From assembly GCF_047511655.1 (NCBI RefSeq), contig NC_133402.1, positions 67,460,951-67,524,950 on the forward strand: a stretch of DNA of 64,000 nucleotides. The letters are read 5' to 3'. The number at the start of each line of letters is the position of its first letter. Positions within the stretch are counted from its first letter, which is position 1. Made by a program: the position numbers and the translations under genes. The notes beneath the pieces were generated by a model. The model was not told the DNA's origin. It saw only the letters and a program-made list of their open reading frames with translations, and searched no databases. The DNA is from Castor canadensis (Eukaryota; Chordata; Mammalia; Rodentia; Castoridae). Shown here one piece after another: positions 24,116-37,239 of this stretch.

Positions 24116-25065
24116 CGATCTCTGCCTTGGGTGTGTAGGTAAGAGATATACTCATTTCGTTTGTGCTATAATCTTTTCCATTGATTAAAGTTTCATGGTT
24201 TCCCTCTCTATTACATCATGGGATATATTTACTGTACTTTCTACACTTTCTATTGTCATTTCATCATTTTATGATATTCTTCTCACCACCATGACACACT
24301 TTCATCCACTTGCTAAAAATTGGAGAGGAATATGAAAATCTTAATGACCTGAACTACCAAATTATCTTCCTATTCCAGGGGAGATCCATTTAAAGTTCAG
24401 TATTTTATACTTAAGGTCCATGTACATCACCAAAATGTCTAGGCTTTCTCAAGCGTATGGTTGAGTACTTTGGCTACACACTGCATTTACATACAAATAA
24501 TCCAAACTTCACTTTTGTCTCATTTTTAGCTTCAAAATATCTTTATTTTAACACAATAATTTTGACAAAATATTAGGTTGGTATCTATCCTCAAGCACAT
24601 AGACCAGGAACTATATGAAATGTTCTAAAATAAAATAAAATCCTTTACTTCTACCTGATGTTTTTAAACCTAAAATATTTTTGATACTTATTTTGCTCAA
24701 ACTAAGATATGAAAAAGTGCTTAAGGTTATATACCAATGAGTTTGAAGTACACTTAAAATAATGTGTATTCGTGTCACTCCTCTTCAAATCTTTCTTGTG
24801 TTAGATTAAATTCAGAGTCCTTCTGGGAAATATTTAAAACATAAATAGTCACTGACGTTTTATACCAGCTGAGAAAGAACAGGTTGAGTCATATTTAAAT
24901 TAAAACATGTCTCGCTCAGGCCTGTAAAATAGCCAGCAATACGTTCAAGTGTGGGGAGCATACTCTGGAAAGGAGATGGAAAGCTCACTCTGCAGTTCCC
25001 ACAGACTGGGCTGTTACAGCCAGGGCCAACACTTGGTCCCCAAGAAGGTAACTGTTTTATCACCC
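24116..25065. other. no gene recognised
   Basis: AT-rich sequence. It may include further decayed LINE sequence. No open frame or RNA gene seen. Confidence 0.45.
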
Positions 25066-25995
25066 ATCCTAGTTTAGTAGGGCCACCACAGAAGAATGCT
25101 ACAGTCTGGTGGTTTGAAAGAGCAGCAACTTATACTCTCATGGTTCTATAGCTTGACACAGAAATTAGTGTCAGTGGGTCCACGCTCTTTCTGAGACCTC
25201 TAAAACAGGATTTTTCCTTGTTGGTGAAAAACACAGCTCTTGCTCCATAAAGAGAAAGAGTCACGTTATTCCAAACCAAATACAAATGACCAGGGCCCAG
25301 AAATATGAATTCAGGTTACCCCGTATCCAAATTCTACTGTGGAAGAGGTGAAATGTACTTTTACAGTCACAGAACAAAAGAAAGTTATAAATCCATGCAT
25401 TTGCCAAATACACTGGGGAGAGCACCTGTTGGGTAGAAGGGCTACAGCAGAGCAGAGCACTCTCTTCTACAGGTTTCAGACATTATAACATTCTTAGGCT
25501 TAGAGTCAGTGGAAGCTAGTAGTCTGCTACGTTGAACAAAAGTTTTACCTACTAGTCACAAGGATGTTAGGACAGATCCAGAGATTAGTAGGAAATGGCT
25601 ATTAATGGGACTAATGATAGCTTGAGATAAAACTGGCTCTCAATCTGCAGTATTCCTTGTCTCCACAAGCATGACCCCAGTCACTTGGTCGGTCTGCAGG
25701 ATCTCCAAAACAGATGTAGCTACTTCTGAGAAACTCAGTTTGCGTTCTTGTCTTTTCTAGATTTTGATAGTCACAGGCATTCTTCAGTTTACAAAAGCAT
25801 AAATCTGATCTCTGCCACCATCCATCTGTGTCTCTTCCCTTTTTATGACACCAGTTATATTGCATTAGGGCCAACTCTAATTTAATATGACCTCATCTTA
25901 CCCTAAGTACATCTGCAAAGACCCTATTTACATGCTGCACAGGCATAAAGGCTTATGACTTCCACCTGTCTTTAGGGAGGACACAGTTCAACACA
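25066..25995 (-). repeat. MLT1-like MaLR LTR split by an insertion
   Basis: The left arm (25066-25220: cctagtttagtagggccacc to gatttttccttg) and the right arm (about 25750-25995: tctagattttgatagtcaca, gcattagggccaactctaat, ctgcaaagaccctatttaca, ttcaacacat) are consecutive parts of an MLT1 LTR in minus orientation. About 530 bp of foreign sequence separates them. Confidence 0.7.
25221..25749. mobile_element. unidentified insertion in the MLT1 LTR, possibly another LTR
   Basis: About 530 bp with base composition unlike its host LTR, no tail of A or T, and approximate short repeats at the edges (ccttgt left, tcttgt right). Length and lack of a tail suggest a solo LTR rather than a SINE or LINE. 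I cannot name a family, and exact ends are uncertain. Confidence 0.4.
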
Positions 25996-26560
25996 TATTA
26001 TCACCTTCCTCTGTGATACATGTAAATCAGCAGAGCCAAGGTTCTTGAATTCTCAACATGCATAAATTATTACATACCTGGGGCAATGGAAAAAAAATCA
26101 CTGTTTATGAGGTGGGTTTGCAGCATTTGTCTGCATAATAACTACCTTGTACAAAAGAGCCACCTGTTTTAACACAGAACAGTAAAGGGCAAAATGACAC
26201 AAATTATTCAGCAGGTCTGAATTTTATTTATTTGGTTTTTGATCTTTGAAAACAGGTTTATCTGTTTTATCCAGACAGCAATTTCTCATGGATACATATG
26301 AGAAAATCAGAGAGAATGGGCAAAGTAAGTCCAACTAGACCAACGTTCCTCTAGAATTGTTCCTCACTTGAGGATCGTTTTTATAGCACAGGTCTGTTTG
26401 TTAACCAGCTGGTGGTACATTTCTAAAATACTGTTTTCTGTTCAAGTTAAGTTCTGTCTCTATGGTCTTAACACACCAGATGGCCCTTATGGTGACCTCC
26501 TCGTGTCAGCTTGATCAGGGCTTACTCCAATTCCTTTCTGCCTTCAGCTCCTCATTCCTC
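25996..26560. other. no gene recognised
   Basis: Unassigned sequence with an A run near 26091. No open frame of interest. Confidence 0.5.
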
Positions 26561-26561
26561 A

Positions 26562-27045
26562 TTGTTGATACTGTGGGGACCTCTGGGACCCCAGAGTTGG
26601 TGTTATGATAATTCTAACATAAAGACATTTGAGAGTCAACAACTCCAAAAAATAAGACTTTTTTCAAAGCCTCCCTTATCTGAATAAAGGTGAGAGCAAG
26701 GCTGCCTTAAATTCTTGCTCTGTGGAAGTTACACAGTCACCAAAGAGGATCCCTGCAACCAAGATGAAAAATTGCATTAACAAAAACCATCACAAACTAT
26801 CCTAGCTTCCACTTGTGTCCCTAAAAATCCCTCTGTCTTTCTCCTATAAAGCTCATGTGTTCTCCCCATAGAAGCCTTTTTTCCTCTCTCTCTTTCTTCT
26901 GTAAATTGGGCTATAAACACGTGTCTCTGTTCAAGGAGTCTCTTCTGGACACTCACGCATTTCAATAAGTTATCTCTTTCCTCCTGTTATTCTGGCCTTT
27001 GTTGGTTAATTTGAGGGTCCCTAACCATTCCAACCTAAGATCCTA
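26562..27045 (+). repeat. possible ERV1-type LTR
   Basis: Starts near tgttgatactgtggggacct and ends near aatttgagggtccctaacca, which resembles a gammaretrovirus-like U5. A TATA-like cctataaagctcatg lies at about 26843. No primer-binding site, TSD or internal region was established. It may be another type of repeat. Confidence 0.35.
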
Positions 27046-27770
27046 GGGGATCCTATATGTAAAGGAGTTTCAAAAAGAATAGAGAAGTCAGATGGGCAGA
27101 AGAAACAAGAATAAAGCATGCTGGCAAGAGAGCCCTGCTCAACAGAAAATCTGAAAGAACTAGAGAGACAGGCATTAGAAGAGAGAGGGAGTGAAAGCGC
27201 CTTCCTTCCTAAACGTGGGCTTGTTTATCTTGTACCACAGGGACAGAATAAACTGTTCTGTCCCCCAAGAGTTGGAAGAACAAACTCGAACATGTTGACA
27301 TTTAAAAAGCCATTAATTAGACTTCCTCCTCACCACCTTTCCTCACCCTGAACCCTCGTTCCTGGGGTTAACACCCACGCTGCCCACTTATCCCCACTGC
27401 AGCTCACAGCCAAGTCCTTTATCTTGTTGAACTCCCTTTCAATGCCTCCCTGACTGGCAGTCCTTCTCCCGTGGTACACCTATTATTAATACCAACAGAA
27501 AGCTTTACTTTTACAAAATGTCCAAGTATAATTGATTACACTTGGCTTGTTTCCATTAATTTTTTGTAAGACGAGGCAATTGACTTTCACTTTTCTTCCT
27601 ATTACATTCTTGCATAAAGCTTTCTTTGGTAGCCTCAGTGTAATGCTGAGTGTGGTGCATATTTTCTATGGTTAGTGATCCCTTTCTTTCAATTCCTTCC
27701 AAGGCAAGTAAATTTGGCTTCAACTAAAGCAGGGGTTTTAAGATTCAGGTCCAACTCCAGGGGTTCCCCG
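27046..27770. other. no gene recognised
   Basis: A 77-codon plus frame (27118-27351) has no recognised motif. The sequence next to the candidate LTR at 26562-27045 could be retroviral internal remnant, but I cannot show it. Confidence 0.4.
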
Positions 27771-28314
27771 TGTCAGGTCCAGCCACTCCAAATAAAGAGA
27801 CCCAGTGGTGATGAAGGACAGAGAAGAGAGGTTTCTTACAAGGCATGGTGTACCATGGAAGAGGCAAAGTTAGCACTTTAGTCCATCTCTGGGATACAGA
27901 AATGAGCATTGTATTTAAGTGGAGAAAGAACTGAGGCAGGGGATAGGAAGTATGATAGTTCAACAGTCATAGTCACAGTCACAGTGTGGCCCAGTTGATC
28001 ATGATTTTTGTTCTGGTTGTGGGAATTTGTTATCCCTGTCATCACTTTAGAGAGTAATCCGGCTCCCATGAGATGATTGCTTCTCTCCAGGGTGCAGCTT
28101 CATCTTACAGGTAATGGTCTTCCTTTAGGGGTGATGTGTCCTGGGAGGCTCTGCTATTCCTTTCCTTGTACAACACAGAAACAAAATGGAGGCAGAGATG
28201 CCAAGCTTTTCTCCTGCCTTTAATTAATTCTTTGGCCCAAGTAAGGAGTCAGCCCTTTTCAGCAAAAGCAGTGTCTACAATCTCTCAAAAGTTAAGCAAT
28301 TAATCACAGTGTCA
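27771..28314 (-). repeat. probable ERV LTR
   Basis: On the minus strand it reads TGACACTGTG... to ...CTGGACCTGACA, 544 bp, with matching terminal TGACA/TGTCA inverted ends and a pyrimidine-rich segment before the 3' end as in gammaretroviral R/U5. The two flanks share no convincing 4-6 bp TSD, so the ends or the identity could be wrong. Confidence 0.45.
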
Positions 28315-29849
28315 GAAAAATGGTGTCAAAATGAAAGCTCAGTTGAATGCAAATGGAGAAACACACAGAGCATCTTTGATATTAAACAGAACGGATCTCA
28401 AAGACCACAGAATTGGGCCACTGCTATCTCCACTCAATAACTCTGATATTGCAGTTAACTTTTGTTCCATGCAAGTGGCATAAAACATTTTATAAAGGAT
28501 TTTTGCAATTGTGTTAGATATTAGTGTTGTAAGTTTCTTCTTTCTTTTCTTCTGTTGCCCTTTCCCCCACTTCTCTCTCTTGAACTTTGAATTCTATCAA
28601 GATCTCACTCATAATTTGCAGGACTCAGTGAAAAATGAAAGTGTGGTGGCCCTTGTTCACAGGCAGGAAAAACATGTCATTAAAATATAAGAATTTTTCC
28701 ATCTAAATATTTTATTACTTATGTAATAGGATAGAAGTGATACATGAGTAACACCACAAACTTACAGTACAAAATAGAAATATGTTTACATTGCATAAAA
28801 AATAAAAATAGTAGAGCATTATTTTTATTAATCTATATACTTGCTTAATGAAAAAAAACATGACTTCCCACAAGAGGTCTCCCACTCCCAGCACAAAGAC
28901 AGAAACAGACATAAACATGGATAGCTCTGGCACACATGGTGGAGTGCTCCTGGGGTTCTGTCCAGAAACCCTCCCCCATCCCATCTCTTTCTAAGTCACT
29001 GCAATTTCACCTAACAGGACTGGCTTACTTAATGGGAGAAGAGAGAGTGAGTCCTTGTAAGTCACTAGGGACAAGGACCATAATGCCCTATCTCATTCTT
29101 TCTTCCTACTGGGTATACAAAATCCTCTTGACACCTTGGACCTGCAATCAGGCTTCTCCTTAAAGAAGACAGAGGAGGGCATGGAGAGTGTCATGAGGGC
29201 TAACAGAAGGAATATGGCCTTGATGCACCCTAGCTGGAGGTCTCCTGTGCTGTAGGTAGATAGTTAAAACTCCAGGAGCAGAGAGAGATGGTAAAAAGAG
29301 TTTCTGGGAGACCACTAGGAGGGATCTTGTCACTTGGTATGTGTAGTAATTGTGGCTCCCAGTCTAAGATAAAGAGCGTAGGACCTGTGAGAATGTTATA
29401 TTTTCAGAATGGCAGTGGCAGAGTCAACTAAGGTTAAGTCACAGCACATCCTTACTGGAAAAGTACTCTGCTTGCCATGATTATTCTCCAAAAGTGCCCC
29501 CAAATTGATGATTTCTAAGAAAAGCTCACAGAAGAAAATGTCTAGGAATAGATATTGAGTATACTGAACCAGGGAGAGAAGACCATAAAGTTTTTGATAT
29601 GTATTGAGTTGAGTTTAGTGATATAGAAGCTGTCTTTTGTGACCAGGATTTAATGTTTTGGCAAAAAAAAAAAAAAAAAAAAGGAAAAGAGCTGGAGTTG
29701 GTATTGATCCACTGCTAGGATATCTCCTTGAAGTTTGAAAAGGTGATAGTCTACTGTAAATGACACGGGCATACTAATACCAACCTACTCAATCTTGGTC
29801 CAAGGAGACTCTTAAAAAGTTATTCCTTTCAGTAATGATCTAACAGCCC
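28315..29849. other. no gene recognised; contains (A)20
   Basis: Mostly unassigned. A pure A run of 20 at 29663-29682 could be the tail of an old retroposed sequence, but the sequence to its left matches nothing I know. Frames on both strands are under 90 codons. Confidence 0.45.
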
Positions 29850-32290
29850 TGAGAAGCCCAGTCTGAGATTGTTCTCTGAGGATAAGATTGAGAGTAGAAG
29901 ATGCTGCTGCATAACTGGCTTCTCGAGTATCCATGGAGACATGGAATCCATATCAGCAGAGTCCAGATGGCAGTGAAGAGGCACAGCAGATGGAAGCTCC
30001 TGTACTATGCAGCAAGCATGGCAATTGTGGTGCCTCAACCTACAAATCTGTGGCAAAGCTCAGTCATTAAAAATGATACAAGGTGAGCTGCCCAATATGA
30101 GCTCTGTCTTTTCAGTTTCAAAAAGTCAAAGAGCAGCAAACTATTATGAAGTGAAAGCATTTCATTTTGGGTCAGACCCCAGCAGTTCTATGAGACATAA
30201 GTTTCATAAGCAGGTGACTCAAACCAACTGCTATTTACCTGTATCTGCTAGTTGACTCTTCTTCAACTCATTCCTGTGACCCCACAGTAGTGATGGTTCC
30301 CTATGATTGATTGAGAGAAGATGAAAAATTAACCCAGTCTGGTTCACAGGTACATAAGCTCAATATATTCAGAAAAGTTAAATGGACATCTATCAGCTGT
30401 GGCACCACACACTGGTGGCCCCAATGCACAGTAGTGAGGGAGACCTTTAGCAGTATATTTGATTATAAAGTTTTTAAAGACAAAATAGTTTTACATAAGG
30501 ATACACAGATCCCTGGACAGGGCCAAATGGCTTGTGTGTTTGTTAGGGTTCTAGACAGATTAAGCATGGAATATAGAGACCAGGGAGCCTGGGATGGAGG
30601 CATGTGGAAATATTTATGGGAGTGAGCACCAAGTCTATAGATCCTTATGTCACAGAATATATGACAACAAAGAAAACGCTTAAAAATCAAGCAGATGGAA
30701 TGACTTGGCTGTTAGACATCAGTCACACTTTTTCCATGGTCTCTCCAGTACTTACTCAGTAGGCTCAAGAATAGACTAATCATATAGAAAGGGATGGAGG
30801 CTGCCATGGGTTTTACAGAGTTTACAAACTAAACACAAATTTCCTTATGTTAAAATTTAATCCTCATTGTGAAATATTAAGCAGGTATAAACATAATCCA
30901 TCTCTGGCTTTCAGAGATGCAGTGTTAGGGGAGGTACTTAAGATTAGACAAGTCATCTGGATGGATCCCCCATGTCTGAGTTACTGCTGATTTTTTAAGA
31001 AGAGGAAGAGCAACCAGAAGGTAAGCACATATATATTTGCATTCTCTATTTCTTGCCATATTTGGTCCTATACTACCTGGGGACTCTGCCTGCAAGAAGA
31101 CCATCACAGAAAACAGCCCTTTAACCTCAAACCTCTGGAACTATGAACACAAATAAATTTCTTTTCTTTATAAAGTTGCCTGCCTTGGGTATTTTGTTAT
31201 AGCAATGTAAAATAAACTAAAATACAGGCCATGCATCAAGCCACATCTTATGCTTCCTTCACCAAAGTTAGTGCAGAAACTATCACAGCTGCTGAATATC
31301 TGATCTTTAGACAGTAGTAACCAACATCTTGAGATTCACACCAGACCTGCCACCCCAACACTGCACCATCCTCTAAAGGGACCAAAGAACCAATCACTTG
31401 TACTAAGTCAATTACATTGGACCCCTGTGTTTCTTGTAGTAGGAGCAGTGTGTTACCTTAATAGGACAGCTGGGTGTTTGGCTATGGATTTGCCTTCCCT
31501 GACTCTCTAGCACCGTATCTATGAATTCAAAGTGAGTCTGATTAACTGGTATGGGATTCCCAATGAGAAAATCTTTGGGTGAGAGTAGGTACATGGGATA
31601 ACAGCCATCAGACCCATTGATTGAATGATGCACATCACCAGTGAACTCTCAATTGAGGTGCCTGAGAAGTTGGGACCCCTTTTCTCCAAATGTGAAGTAG
31701 AGCATATCTAACAGCCATTATGTGAGGTACATCCCAGGTGGTTAGAACACAGTGACATAAGAAACAAGGCTGGAAGTGGCAATGGCCCTTCTTACTATCC
31801 TACCTCGTGACCATCATGGGTAAATAAAACTTAACACCAAAATATTAGGTATTACACTAGAAGACTTGTTTCCCAGCATAAGACTCTTCTTCTAGGAGAT
31901 CAGAAATGACTCCATTACATATAAAGCTATACCTGACACCTGGGCGATTGAGGCATCTCATGCTAGTAGACTATGGGCGAAGAAGACACTGTACTGTTCT
32001 GGCAGGGTAGCTGACTCTGACCATCATGAGGAAGTAGATTGGTGTGTGAAGGGTTGTTTATTTGGAATGTAGGAAAGTCAGTGGTATAGCTCTTAGTATT
32101 CCTGGTCCTGGTGTAACTGTGAATGAACAACTGACAAGGATGAGAGTTGAAGGATAAACACCCTTAGCTGTCTACATCTCTTATGGAGCAATTTTTGGGG
32201 ATGAGCTACACAGTTCTCAGCACCGAATTCAGTCATCAATAGCAGCAATCTGCTCACTGTGGTCATTCTTCCCCTTGCTGACACCCTTAG
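29850..32290 (+). mobile_element. decayed ERVL pol region (RT to integrase to dUTPase order), interrupted
   Basis: Nucleotide landmarks follow the ERVL internal sequence in order. There is an RT-end segment near 29900-30100 (cagcagatggaagctcc, atctgtggcaaagctcag), an RNase H segment near 30335-30640 (cagtctggttcacagg, gaggcatgtggaaat), an integrase segment that resumes at 31230-31425 after a MaLR LTR (tcaattacattggaccc), and a tail near 31945-32200 resembling the dUTPase-containing end of ERVL. A dUTPase after integrase is characteristic of ERVL. Every frame is broken by stops and shifts, so no protein can be made. No flanking ERVL LTRs were identified. Confidence 0.55.
30807..31226 (+). repeat. 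MaLR LTR nested in the ERVL region
   Basis: Begins tgggttttacag and ends ctaaaatacag, with the MaLR 3' signature (ctttataaagttgcctgc, gtattttgttatagcaatg) and aatcctcattgtgaaatatt in U3. Flanking pentamers tgcca (30802-30806) and ggcca (31227-31231) differ by one base and may be the TSD. ERVL-like sequence continues on both sides. Confidence 0.7.
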
Positions 32291-32771
32291 CTACCCTCTA
32301 GCCAATGTTTTCTCCGTCATTTGCCAAACAAATCACTTTTACTTAACAATTTACCAACCTTAAGACCATCTCGCAGAAGCATAGGAGTGTTATCAACCCA
32401 GACACAAATCAAGGGAAGGGGCGGGAAACACGGTAGTAGCATGGGTGAGGCCCCAGTTTCAATCTCCAGCACCAGAAAGAAGTAAAAAATGAAAGTAATA
32501 TACCAGGAAGAAAGAAAACTATTAATGACTGGATAAATGAAGCCAATAATAATTTCTACTAATTTGATTCTTAAATACAAATAAACGAATTCGATATCCC
32601 ACAATTAAGTCATATAGTTCCCATATTTACAGCACTTAAGACAGTCACATAGGTTGATGTCAATGAATGCAATCTATAGATGAAATTATCTAAACAAAAG
32701 GAAATATTATATGTGCTCATAGTAGGAGAGTTCTCTTATGGAAGAATGCATTTTTTAATTAAAAAGCTGAG
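32291..32771 (+). other. unassigned stretch with an ID-like SINE fragment
   Basis: At about 32425-32485 the sequence gtgaggccccagtttcaatc, then ctccagcaccag and an A-rich tail, resembles the 3' half of an ID-type SINE (B box end). The rest of the interval is unassigned AT-rich DNA. Confidence 0.45.
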
Positions 32772-32787
32772 TTGCATCTTATTCTTT
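32772..32787. repeat. target-site duplication, left copy, of L1-B
   Basis: TTGCATCTTATTCTTT, identical to 39741-39756. Confidence 0.9.
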
Positions 32788-33370
32788 GTTTAAAAATAAA
32801 ATTTTATTAGGCTATATTCCAGAGGGAGTTTCATAGTGACAACTCTGAATAGACTTATATTGTGCATTTCCTCATCATCTCTTCCCCTCAGCCCTCTCCC
32901 CACCCTACTTAAAGCAATGGCAGAAGTTTTTCTGTTCTGTTTCATGTAGGTATATGAAGTCCATCTGCCATAAAATGTTACCTTAATCTCCTTCCTTCAC
33001 CCTCTCTTCTTCCACCAGTATCCCACACACACACTGTGCCTATTTTACAGTCCTGATTTTCACAATTAGTATTTGAGTTGATGTTCAATGTATGCCCTCT
33101 GTGGGTGTGCTTTACTTTGGTCTATTCAATCCCTTCGATTGCTCTCTCTTACCCTTTACCTCCAACACCCCATTTCTCAACAGCTTTCAATACACATCCT
33201 TATATCCTCTACCTTCACATCTTGTGGTATACACTATTACTGCTGCTTTATCATTCTCATTTCCTTTCCCTCTTCCCCTGAGTTCCATAGACCAGGTACA
33301 CTGTTATAAGGAAGTTTCTACATCTGAGTTTCTATATGGTCATACTTAGTTTTGCATATATGTTTATCTT
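32788..33370 (-). repeat. L1-B 3' UTR
   Basis: C/T-rich on the plus strand with several ccct blocks. The 3' end carries an AATAAA-like signal on the minus strand next to the tail. It shares little with the 3' UTR of L1-A, indicating a different subfamily. Confidence 0.75.
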
Positions 33371-36300
33371 TGGCTCTGTCTTCCACATTATGGGAGAAAA
33401 CATGCAACTTTTGTGTTTCTGAGCCTGGCTGACTTCACTTAACCTGATGTCCTCCAATTGCATCCATTTACCTTCAAACCCCATGTCGTTATTCCTTGTG
33501 TATAATACCACAATTTCATGATCCATTCATCTGGATGGGCATCTTGGTTGTTTCCAGAGCTTGGCTATTGTGAATATTGTTGATGCACATCAGTGTACAG
33601 CTGTCTCTACTGTATCCTGTCTTATGTTCCCTTGCCTAGATGCCCAGGAGCAGTATCACTGGATCATATGGCAATTCTAGCTCTAGTTGTTTGAGGAATC
33701 TCCATACTGATTTCCTTAGTGGTTGTACTAATTTGCATTCCCATCAGCAGTGTATAAGGGTTCCTGTTTTGCCACATTCTCACCAGCATTTGTTGTTGTT
33801 ACCCTTGATTATGGCCATTCTAACTGGGGTGAGATGAAATCTAAGTGTTGTTTTGATTTGCATCTTTTTCATAACCAGAGAAGTCGAACACTTCTTCATG
33901 TATTTACTGGCCATTGGTACCTCTTCCTTTGAGAATTCCCCTTTTAATTCATGTGCCCATTTCTTTATTGGAGTACTGATTCTTTGGGGGCTGAGTTTTT
34001 TGAATTGCCTGTAGATTCCAGATATTAGTCCCTTATTGGATGAGTAGCTGACAAAGATTTTCTCCCATTCTGTGGGCTATCTCTTGAGTCTGGTGACTGT
34101 TTCTTTTGCTGTGCAGAAGCTCTCTAGTTTGATGCAGCCCCATTTGTTTGTTGTTTCTCTTAGATGTGAGCTTTTTGAGTTCTGTTTAGGAAGTTTTTTC
34201 CTATATCTATCTGTTCCAGTGTATTTCCTACTGCTTTTTGGAGTTGTTTCAAAATTTCAAGCCTTACATTAAGGTCTTTGATCCACTTTGAATTGATTTT
34301 GGCAGAAGGTGACAAACAGGGATCTAGTTTCAGTCTTCTACATGTGGATATCCAGTTTTCCCAGCAGCATTTGTTGAAGATGCTGTCTTTTCTCCATCAT
34401 GTGTTTTGGGCTCCTTTGGTGAAGATCAGCTGCTATAGATGCCTGAGCTTATGTCTGGATCTTCTATTCTAATCCTGTCTTCCTGTCTGTTTTTGTGCCA
34501 ATACCATGCTGTTTTTATTGCTATGGCTCTGTAGCAACGTTTGAAATCAGCTATTGTGATGCCGCCAGCATTGGACTTTTTGCTCAGAATCACTTTGGCT
34601 ATACAAGGCCTATTGTTTCCATCTGTATTTCATGATGGCTGTTTCTATTTCTGTGCAGAATGTCATTGGAATTTTGATAGGGATTGCAATGAACATGTAG
34701 ATTGCTTTTGGTAGCATGGCCATTTTCACAATGTTGATTCTCCCAATCCACGAGCCTGGAAAGCCTTTCCATCTTCTGATGTCTTCTTCAATTTCTCTCT
34801 TTAGTGGCTTATAGTTTTCATTAAAAAGGTCTTTGGTTTCTTTTATTAAATTTATTCCCAGGTACTTTATTGTTTTTAGGTTATTGTAAATGGGATTATT
34901 TCCTTGATTCCTTTCTCAGTCTGTGCATTGTTGGTGTATAGAAAAGCTACCAACTTCTGTATAACAATTTATCCTGCTACTTCGCCAAAAGAGTTTGTGA
35001 TTTTTATTAGTCTTTTGGTAGAGTTTTTTGGGGTATTTAAGGTATAAGATCATGTCACCTGTAAATAGGGATAGTTTGACTTCTTCTTTCCCTATTTGAT
35101 CCCTTTTATTTGTTGTTATTTTCTTATTGCTTTGGCTAGGAATTCCAAAACTATGTTGAACAGGAGTGGAGAAATCAGACAGCCCTGTCTTATTGCTGTC
35201 TTTAAGGAGAACGATTTCAGTTGTTCTCCATTTACTGTGATGTTGGTTCTAGGTTTGTCATATATACCCTTTATTATGTTGGGGAATATTCCCTCTATTT
35301 TTAGTTTACTCAGAGATTTTTTTCATGAAAGGGTGTTGGATTTTGTCAAAGGTTTTTTCTGTGTCTACTGAGAGGATCATGTGGTTTTTTGTCCTTGATT
35401 CTGTTTATATGCTGCACTGTGTTTATGGATTTGTATTTGTTGAACCACCCTTGCATCCCTGTAATGAAACTGACCTGGTCATGGAGTATGATATTTTTGA
35501 TGTGTTGCTAAATTCTGTCTGCCAGTATTTTGTTGAGAATCTTTGCATCTATATTCATTAAAGATATTGATCTATAAATCTATTTTCTGATTACATCTTT
35601 ATTGGGTTTTGGAATAAGTGTAATGTTGGCTTCATAGAATGAGTTTGGTAGTGTCCTTCCCTTTCTATTTCCTAGAAAATTTAAGAAGTATTCATGTTAG
35701 TTCTTTAAAGGTTTGGTAAAATCCGGCCACGAATCCATCAGGTCCTGGACTCTTCTTTGTAAGGAGACTTTTTATTACTGTTTCAATTTCATTGCATGTA
35801 ATAGGACTATTTAGGTGGCTTAATATCTTCTTGGTTCAATTTTGGTTGGTTGCATGCATCTAGGAATTCATCCATTTCATCTAGATATTTCCAGTTTAGT
35901 TGAATATAAATTTTCAAAGTATTCTCTAATGATTTTCTGGATTTTGTTAGTATTTGTGTTTATGTCCCCGTTTTCATCTCTGATTTTGTTAATTTGGGTC
36001 TTCTCCCTCCTCTGTTTTGTCATGTTGGCTAAGGGTTTGTTGATCTTGTCAATCATCTCCAAGAACCAACTTTTTGTGTCACTGATATTTTGTATCATTT
36101 GTTTGGTTTCCATTTCCTTAATCTTGGCCCTGATACTTGTTATTTCTCTCCATTTGTTGGTTTTGGGTTTGGTTTGCTCTTGTTTTTCCAGGAGTTTAAG
36201 GTGCATCATTAGAATGTTTATGTGAGAAGTCTCTGTTTTTAGTGTAGGCACTTACAGCTATGAACTTTTCCCTTAGCAGGCCTGTGCTGTGTCTCACAGC

Positions 36301-37120
36301 AGGTTGTATTTTCATTTTCGTTGGATTCTAGGAATTTTTTGAATTCTTACCTCATGACTTCAGTCACCCATTGGTTTTTCAGCACTGTGCTGTTCAGTCT
36401 CCATGTGTTTGAATATTTTCTGTGGTTTTATTTGTCATTGACATGTAGTTTTATTCCATTGTTATCTGCTATGATGCAAGGGGTTCTTTTGATTTTCTTG
36501 AATTTGTTGAGATTTGCTTTGTATCCTAAAATATGATCTATTTTGGAGAAAGTTCCATGAGCTCCAGAAAAGAATGTGTTACACCTGGTTCTTTGTGAAA
36601 TTCTCTGTATGTATTCACCAGGACTATTTGGTATAATGTGTGGAGTAGCTCTGAAGTTTCTTTGTTAACCTTTTGTCTGGATGACCTATCTGTTGGTGAT
36701 GGTGGGGTGTTCCCACTATCACTGTGTTAGCACCTATCTGTGCTCTTAGGACCATTAGAGTTTCTTTTTTTTTAAATATAAATGGGTACCCCTGTATTTG
36801 GTGCATATATGATAAGGATTGATATTTCCTCTTGATGAATTATTCCTTTCATTAATATGAAGTGACTTTCGTTGTCTCTTCTGAGTGATTTTGTTTGAAG
36901 TCTATTTTGTCGGATATGAGTATAGTTACTCCTGCCTGTTGGTGGGGTCCATTTGCTTGGAAAACTTTTTTCAGCCTTTGACTCTAAGCCAGTGTTCATT
37001 TTCTTTCAGTGAGATGAGTCTCTTATAAGCAACATATGGTTGGGTCTTGTTTTTTAATTCTATGTGTTTTGATTGGGGCATTGAGGCCATTTATACTCAG
37101 TGTTAACATTGAGAAGTGCA
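33370..37120 (-). pseudogene. L1-B ORF2 remnant (endonuclease and reverse transcriptase)
   Basis: Minus-strand frames match ORF2 order. 36772-36999 lies in the endonuclease (with LIIYAPN near its end), 35877-36251 is the linker after the endonuclease, and the RT, C-terminal and zinc-knuckle parts run down to about 33370. The start near 37120 corresponds on the minus strand to the conserved ORF2 opening (aatggcctcaatgccccaat). Many stops and shifts are present. Open frames on the plus strand over this region are antisense shadows. Confidence 0.88.
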
Positions 37121-37239
37121 TGTTTTTTCCAGTCATTTTTGTTTCTCTGTTGTTTAGTTTTACCTATTACTTGTTTACTGGTCTGCTTGCTCAAAAGAGT
37201 TTATTGTTTCTTGAGTCTTACTGTCTCACTATTTTTTCT

